Origin: Pieris napi | Lineage: Eukaryota; Arthropoda; Insecta; Lepidoptera; Pieridae | Length of the DNA stretch: 64,000 nt | Direction: 5' to 3' | Assembly (NCBI RefSeq): GCF_905475465.1 | Contig: NC_062243.1 | Location: 7,960,267-8,024,266, forward strand | Shown here: positions 58,297 to 64,000 of the stretch, one piece after another | Numbering within the stretch: position 1 is the stretch's first letter | Layout: the number at the start of each line of letters is the position of its first letter | Notes under the pieces: model-generated | What the model was told of the DNA's origin: nothing | Seen by the model: only the letters and a program-made list of their open reading frames with translations | Database searches by the model: none | Translations under genes and position numbers: made by a program

Positions 58297-61200
58297 GTAT
58301 CGAAAAGAACGCTCACTTGCCTTATGACGCAAGAATTGTATCCCATTGGTACCTATGTATATTATGTAATTAATTTATAAAGAAGAAATAAAAAAATAAT
58401 CTATCTTGGATTTTAAATCAAGAGAATACTTTTAATATAATACATAATGCGCGATAATATTGTCATAGGCTGCCTTATTACTAAGTGCATATCAAGCAAT
58501 AAATAATAAGTCTGAATTTGGCAACAATTTTTGCGTCGCCATCCGGAAAATAGGCCGACACCACTAAGTGCTTACAGCGTCATAAATAGGCCATTATTCA
58601 TAACATGGATAATTTATTTTAGGATCCTGGTTTATTGGTTTACGCGAATGTAATTAACAGCATTTTCTTCGAGTATTTTCGAAATTATCCCAAACACTGT
58701 ACGGAATATAAACTTTACTTATAAGTGCAGTCAAATCTCTTTTTTTGTAAATATTAGTAACAGTAAAATGTGTACAGAGCCAAAAGATTTTATTTTTAAC
58801 CATAAATAGTTAATAAAAATTCCTTTACATTTAAATTATTTTTTGCTTTTTTTTCCAAGCACACAATTATCATCAGTCATGAAAACTACAAAAAAAGACT
58901 TATCAAATCAGTTGTAATCCTTTACAATAAAACTGATCTTTTAGTGTCGTCGATGTAACTAAATACGATAAAAAATATTGGTTATGGCTAAAATTAGTTT
59001 AATGTTAATAAAAAGTGTATATCTTTTTTTTAGCTGATAAAGTATTAATTTCCAACACACAATTTTATAATATGACAGTATTTACAATATACTAAAGTTT
59101 GGTCCCTGTGGCAGTGTACCTTTAATGCCGGCAGCATTTCCTCGCTGTATTGCGATACTTATTCGTTGAGCGAACCAGTTCTAGGGTCACCGGTATTATT
59201 TACCTAGCGCCAACTTAAATCTTTAATTAACGCCTGTGCACTTAAACCCCACGGCCTAATAGTCTCTACTCCGCATGATCTAAGGCTGCCCCAGCTTTTG
59301 TGCATGTTCAAGGGAGGTGTGAAAAGGCTAACTGCACAAGTAGCATTCTAGTTATCTTTTTTAATATGAAAGTCCAAATTCTATGTAGTTTCCGTCAACT
59401 CTTTTAACTACACAAATATATTCCATTTATGAAGAGATATAATTGTTTAAGTTAGTCTATTAAAATATTGAATTCTGCGTGCATCATGAGTAAATGGAAG
59501 GTTCAAATAACATTTATATTAATGTTCTTCCTCATGATCGAAGATTGACTGTTAACAATAAGAATCGTTGGCAATCTCGCGCTAGTTGGAGAAGTAACTC
59601 AGTGAACGTGAATCCCGTTAGCTCTCTTAAATCTCGTAACAACTTTTTATTTAGTACGTCTTTTAATTTTGTTATTTAGTTGTAGAAATTGATTTGCCTC
59701 GGGACGGTAATATGTGTATTGGTTATTTGTAATGGAGTATTAATTATTGTGAGTATATTAATATAGCACATAACTTAACCAATGTATCGGACTAAAATTC
59801 GTGCTTATTTTTTATGTCTTTATTAATTTTGTTGAACAAACATTTTTAGAAAGATATTAGAGCGACTCATGGCCATGTGTAATACCTTTTCAGAATCCCA
59901 ATTAAATTCGCCAAAACTTGTAACTTTTCGGTAGAGATTTTTTTTTTACAGTGGGGTCCGAAGTAGGCACGTTATAAGTTTAAGATTAGGTAAAAAAAAA
60001 CGTGAATAAAATTCTAATTCCTATTGAAAAAGGTCTGTTACTATTTACCCCTGTTACAACAAGCCCCACGCTCCCCTAAACAAAAAGTTATGTTATGATG
60101 AAAAAAAATATATATCGTATAACCTAATATTATCTTCAATATATTCAATAAACAACTATAAATAGTATGTCTAACTCATCAGTACAAATCTAGTGGATAT
60201 TATGAAAAAGATACGGAATGTAGATATTTTCGAATTTTAATAAGAATTAGTAAAAAAATCAATTTTCTTATAAAAACGCAAAATAAATTATAACTCTGCA
60301 GGGGTTGAGCTTAGGGACCTCCCGAAGAACAATTTTTTGCAGCTGATGACCTCATCTATCCCCTATTTGCGTTTGATCCACGATTTTTTGACCACCCTGT
60401 ATATATATATAATGTTTATGTGTGTGTATATATATACATATCATTATTTAATCCAGTGGTAGACCGGTCGACTCTTTCAATATCAGTTCAGATGTTAAAC
60501 TAATAATTACACTTTTGAAGTCTCTTTCGCAACTCAGGAAGTTTTTTGGCTGGGCCTAGATCCTTCTGGCGCCTGTCCAAAGGACAGATAAATGTAGGCT
60601 TAGTCGCCGTAAGTCTAGACTTTAACCTACATTTCTTTTACAAATAGTGGAAAATAAGAGTTAAATTATGTTAACTATCTATCTTAACATCGCTCCAGTG
60701 CGAATATATACATACACTCCTTATACAACCTGGTAGAATCAATAAATTGATATCTTCACGATGTCGCCAACCTGCAGTAGGCACGATTGGGGCACGACTT
60801 ACACAAAAATATCAGTCATTCTAGAATCGCATACGCAATGAAGCAAGAAGGCTCATTGCTTTACGAATGCCTATTTGTTGCATTTCTTACAAACTTAGGG
60901 TAAAACTAGTGCAAACACTCATAACTTTAAACCTTAAATATAAAGCTTTGTAGGAGAATATGACTTGAACTCTGTTAACTATTTAATGGATATTCATACG
61001 TTTATTAATTTTATTCTAGAAACGATTTTATCATTAAACGTTTAGTTAACATAACGCGTTTTTATACAAACGAAGCCGCAGGGTTGTGAGAAAATTGCAG
61101 CATAGCAGCTTCATTATACTGCATCAATTAATTTGTATTAGGTACAATGCATAGCACATAAGAGCTTAATTAATTCACACATAAACCGTTCTTAAGAGCT

Positions 61201-61974
61201 TGGAGATACTTTCGCCCAACAAAATTAGCTATTAACACGTAATTAAACTTAATTTTATAAACCCGATTAGGATCTTAATTAGTCAAGAATCTTTTGATCA
61301 AGTATAAAGGTTGTAATAGCGACCGTGTAAATTGTTTGTATCATTTTACAGTACTACCAATATTATGGCTAAATAAATAATCACAATTACGCTGTTAGGA
61401 ATTATAAACATTAAAAAATGCCTCTTCAAAGATAATAAACGAGATAAAACATAATAAAACTATTTTAAAATCAGTAACAAAATCGATATATCGCTAAGAA
61501 TATACACAATTCTGTTTTCATGACACAGTAACTCATCAAACCATGTTTTCGCGTGGGAGGTTAGAAAAGATTGAAATAAAAGACATAATCGGATTGATTT
61601 CACTTTGAATCAGTATTACACACTTTACAGTGTGACGTGCGAGCGTTCACCTCGATCAATGATAATCTGCTATTGATGATGTCATAGCTTAATACTCGTA
61701 CTTTGTTGACCTCCCGAATAATTCCTCTCTAGACTATCTTAATATATATAAATTACGTGTCACGTTGTTTGTCCGCTTTGGACTCCTAAACTACCGAACC
61801 GATATCAATCAAATTTGCACACCGTGTGTAGTTTGATCCAACTTAAAAGATAGGATAGCTTACATCTCAATTTATACCCGCAATGTAATTTTATTGCAAA
61901 TTATTTGTTTATTATTTGACACAATTCTAACAGATGGCGCTGTGTTGAAAGTAGCAACGTTTCACATAATAGTA
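58297..61974. other. bruchpilot intron, middle part
   Basis: No exon was found. The segment around 61750-61970 (TTGTTTGTCCGC; CTACCGAACCGATATCAATC) resembles dispersed repeat sequence of undetermined family. Confidence 0.4.
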
Positions 61975-62534
61975 TAAGATCCCGCTATACAACGACCTTC
62001 ACCGAGATGCTTATTTCATGAAACTTATTTTATATTTAATTTAATATGTCAATAAATATAATCCATATGGGTTGCCTAGCAAATTTCAGTCCAGAGTATG
62101 TTTAATTAATATTTTAAAAAAAAATTTTTTTTTATAATTAGCATGTAGTAAATTTTTTGAACTTTTTTCAATCAATATTTTTAATCAGGGTAGTATTATA
62201 TATGTATCACTATAACCTTCTTTTATACTAAAGATGTATATATACTTTAGTGTCACATAAAAAATATACACATAAATAATTAATTGATTAAAAACAACCT
62301 AACGTTTGCATATTCTATGGGCTTCATACTTTCGATTGGTATAGAATTTATCTAATAATCATACCGGTGAAATGTTTAAAAAAAATTTTTTTTTTTAATT
62401 TAATTAAAAATACTCCGGACTGAAATTTGCTAGGCAACCCATATGGATTATATTTATTGACATATTAAATTATATATAAAATAAGTTTCATTAAATAAGC
62501 ATCTCGGTGAAGGTCGTTGTATAGCGGGATCTTA
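61975..62534. mobile_element. 560-bp fold-back MITE
   Basis: TAAGATCCCGCTATACAACG at 61975 is inverted at 62515-62534. Inverted similarity runs about 130 bases to TTGCTAGGCAACCCATATGG. The interior is AT-rich with no reading frame. Confidence 0.88.
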
Positions 62535-64000
62535 GACCATAAGCTACAATTTAATGGCATAGCCACCAAAAAAGAATGGTGATCCCCATGACTGTTGTTT
62601 TCCTGCCGTTTCCTTTGAATAGTTTGCTACTATGTAATATAACAAAAACCTTATCCACAACAACGCTTGGCCGAGTCTGCTAGTAGTCTATAAAAATAAT
62701 CGTTAGTTTTGCTGTTACTTAAAACAGCAATTGAGTATTTTGAATGTATTATCCTGTACCTAATAAGAAGAAAAACGGGTGTTACATAAAATCTCGTGCA
62801 CCGGCTAGAACTCACAAGAGAGCATAAATGTTGTGTAGTTCTTAATTAGACTGAATTTTAAATAACATGACGTAATTCGCCCAAGATTTAATTTATTTTC
62901 CGATAAAGGTGATAACAATATTAAATAAGATTTTATTATATGCTATTTAAATAACATATAAATTCCTGTGAAATCATAAATTAAAAGTTTGATCCAATAT
63001 GAACCCATAAATTATTTTATAGTGATTAGACCTCTTACTTCTACTAAGCAAAATATAAAAATAAAATCCCACAGAATTTAGGCAAATATTCGTTATCTGC
63101 CTGCTCATTTTATTCTTTTTGGCAATGCTAATATAACGTCAAATGTTATGAATTATGATATTACTTGAAGATCTTCTAGAATACAAATGTGTCTTATTTC
63201 AGCGTCTTTCCTCTGCACTGCGCATACTTCTAGTGATTTATCCCGCGACGTCGTCTGTGAATAATCATCATATAAATAGTGTCGTAAATTATATGTTCAA
63301 CTTTACGAAAATCACCTGTTTTAAGATTGTTGTTACTGAACAATTCAGATATTAATTAAAGATATCAAACATCCTTTGAAATCTGAATTTAAGTGCGTAT
63401 GACGTCACTTAAGGCATGAAAACTATTATCTCATTCGCCCTTCAAATTAATCTTACAATACAATAAAAGGCTTAAAATAGATTTTACACGCAATATACTA
63501 TCAAGCCCAGCTTACTTTAGTATACAAATATAAAACAACACTGTAACAATATAATATAATAATTCCTACATGTAACTTTTGTTGTCATACATTTGAGTCA
63601 TTATTATACCTCTCTATTGTGTGTTTACGAAATTGCTTTCCATTTAACTGCCGTATTTAAAAAAATATTACCCTTGAATTGTATTGTTGTAATTTGTGTC
63701 AATTTAATCTGACACAAACGTCAGATTACGCTTACGCTTTATTGCTTGTGTAGACTATCATACTCTCTTCCTTACATTGTGAAATATATTACCGTCAGGG
63801 TTTAATAATGGAAATGTTTAATCCGGTGCAAAATGTATAAAGGATATTTTATAACAAAATGTTTCCAATTAAATTAAAGATAAACGTAAAGCTTTCTTAA
63901 TACGAAACAGCTTACTGGGACCGTGTTTTTAAACAAAACAAACTTTGAATATGAGAATAAACATTGAAGTACCTTATTAATTATAAACATAAGTCACATT
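62535..64000. other. bruchpilot intron, last part in window
   Basis: AT-rich sequence without a recognisable exon. The frame at 63155-63355 has no known content. Confidence 0.4.

Overview
The window is insect nuclear DNA, almost certainly from a moth or butterfly. It is AT-rich, has GT-AG introns, carries several tRNA-derived SINE families and many short inverted-repeat elements, and its proteins are typical insect ones. I could not determine the species.

Layout. Positions 1-17000 hold no recognised host gene. They are dominated by a nested transposon complex at 3230-15234. Its frame is a very large fold-back element (3552-15231) with about 3.1 kb near-identical inverted arms, 19-base terminal repeats and a 3-base CTG target duplication. 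One arm is split by a decayed DIRS-type tyrosine-recombinase retrotransposon (5134-9999), which is itself hit by a SINE. From 17007 to 42015 runs Mctp on the plus strand, a three-C2-domain, two-membrane-segment calcium sensor of the ER. It has 18 exons, plus an alternative two-exon N-terminus in a long intron. From 45390 to 51624 (plus) lies a REEP5/DP1-type ER-shaping gene with three competing C-terminal exons. On the minus strand, 53486-52678, lies mRpS16, the mitochondrial small-subunit protein bS16m. At 56092-56532 (plus) lies an early exon of bruchpilot (ELKS/CAST family, presynaptic active zone); the rest of that gene continues beyond the window.

Functionally the host genes are unrelated housekeeping or neuronal genes, although Mctp and bruchpilot both act at synapses and Mctp and the REEP protein both sit in tubular ER. 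The introns and intergenic gaps carry recognisable mobile debris: six copies of one SINE, two of another, a Penelope-like fragment, 5'-truncated non-LTR pieces, a pogo-like element with TA duplication, and several other MITEs.

The most unusual observation is the giant fold-back element. A 175-bp MITE at 58119-58293 has matching termini and the same CTG duplication, and the DIRS insertion has an undisturbed empty site preserved in the opposite arm.
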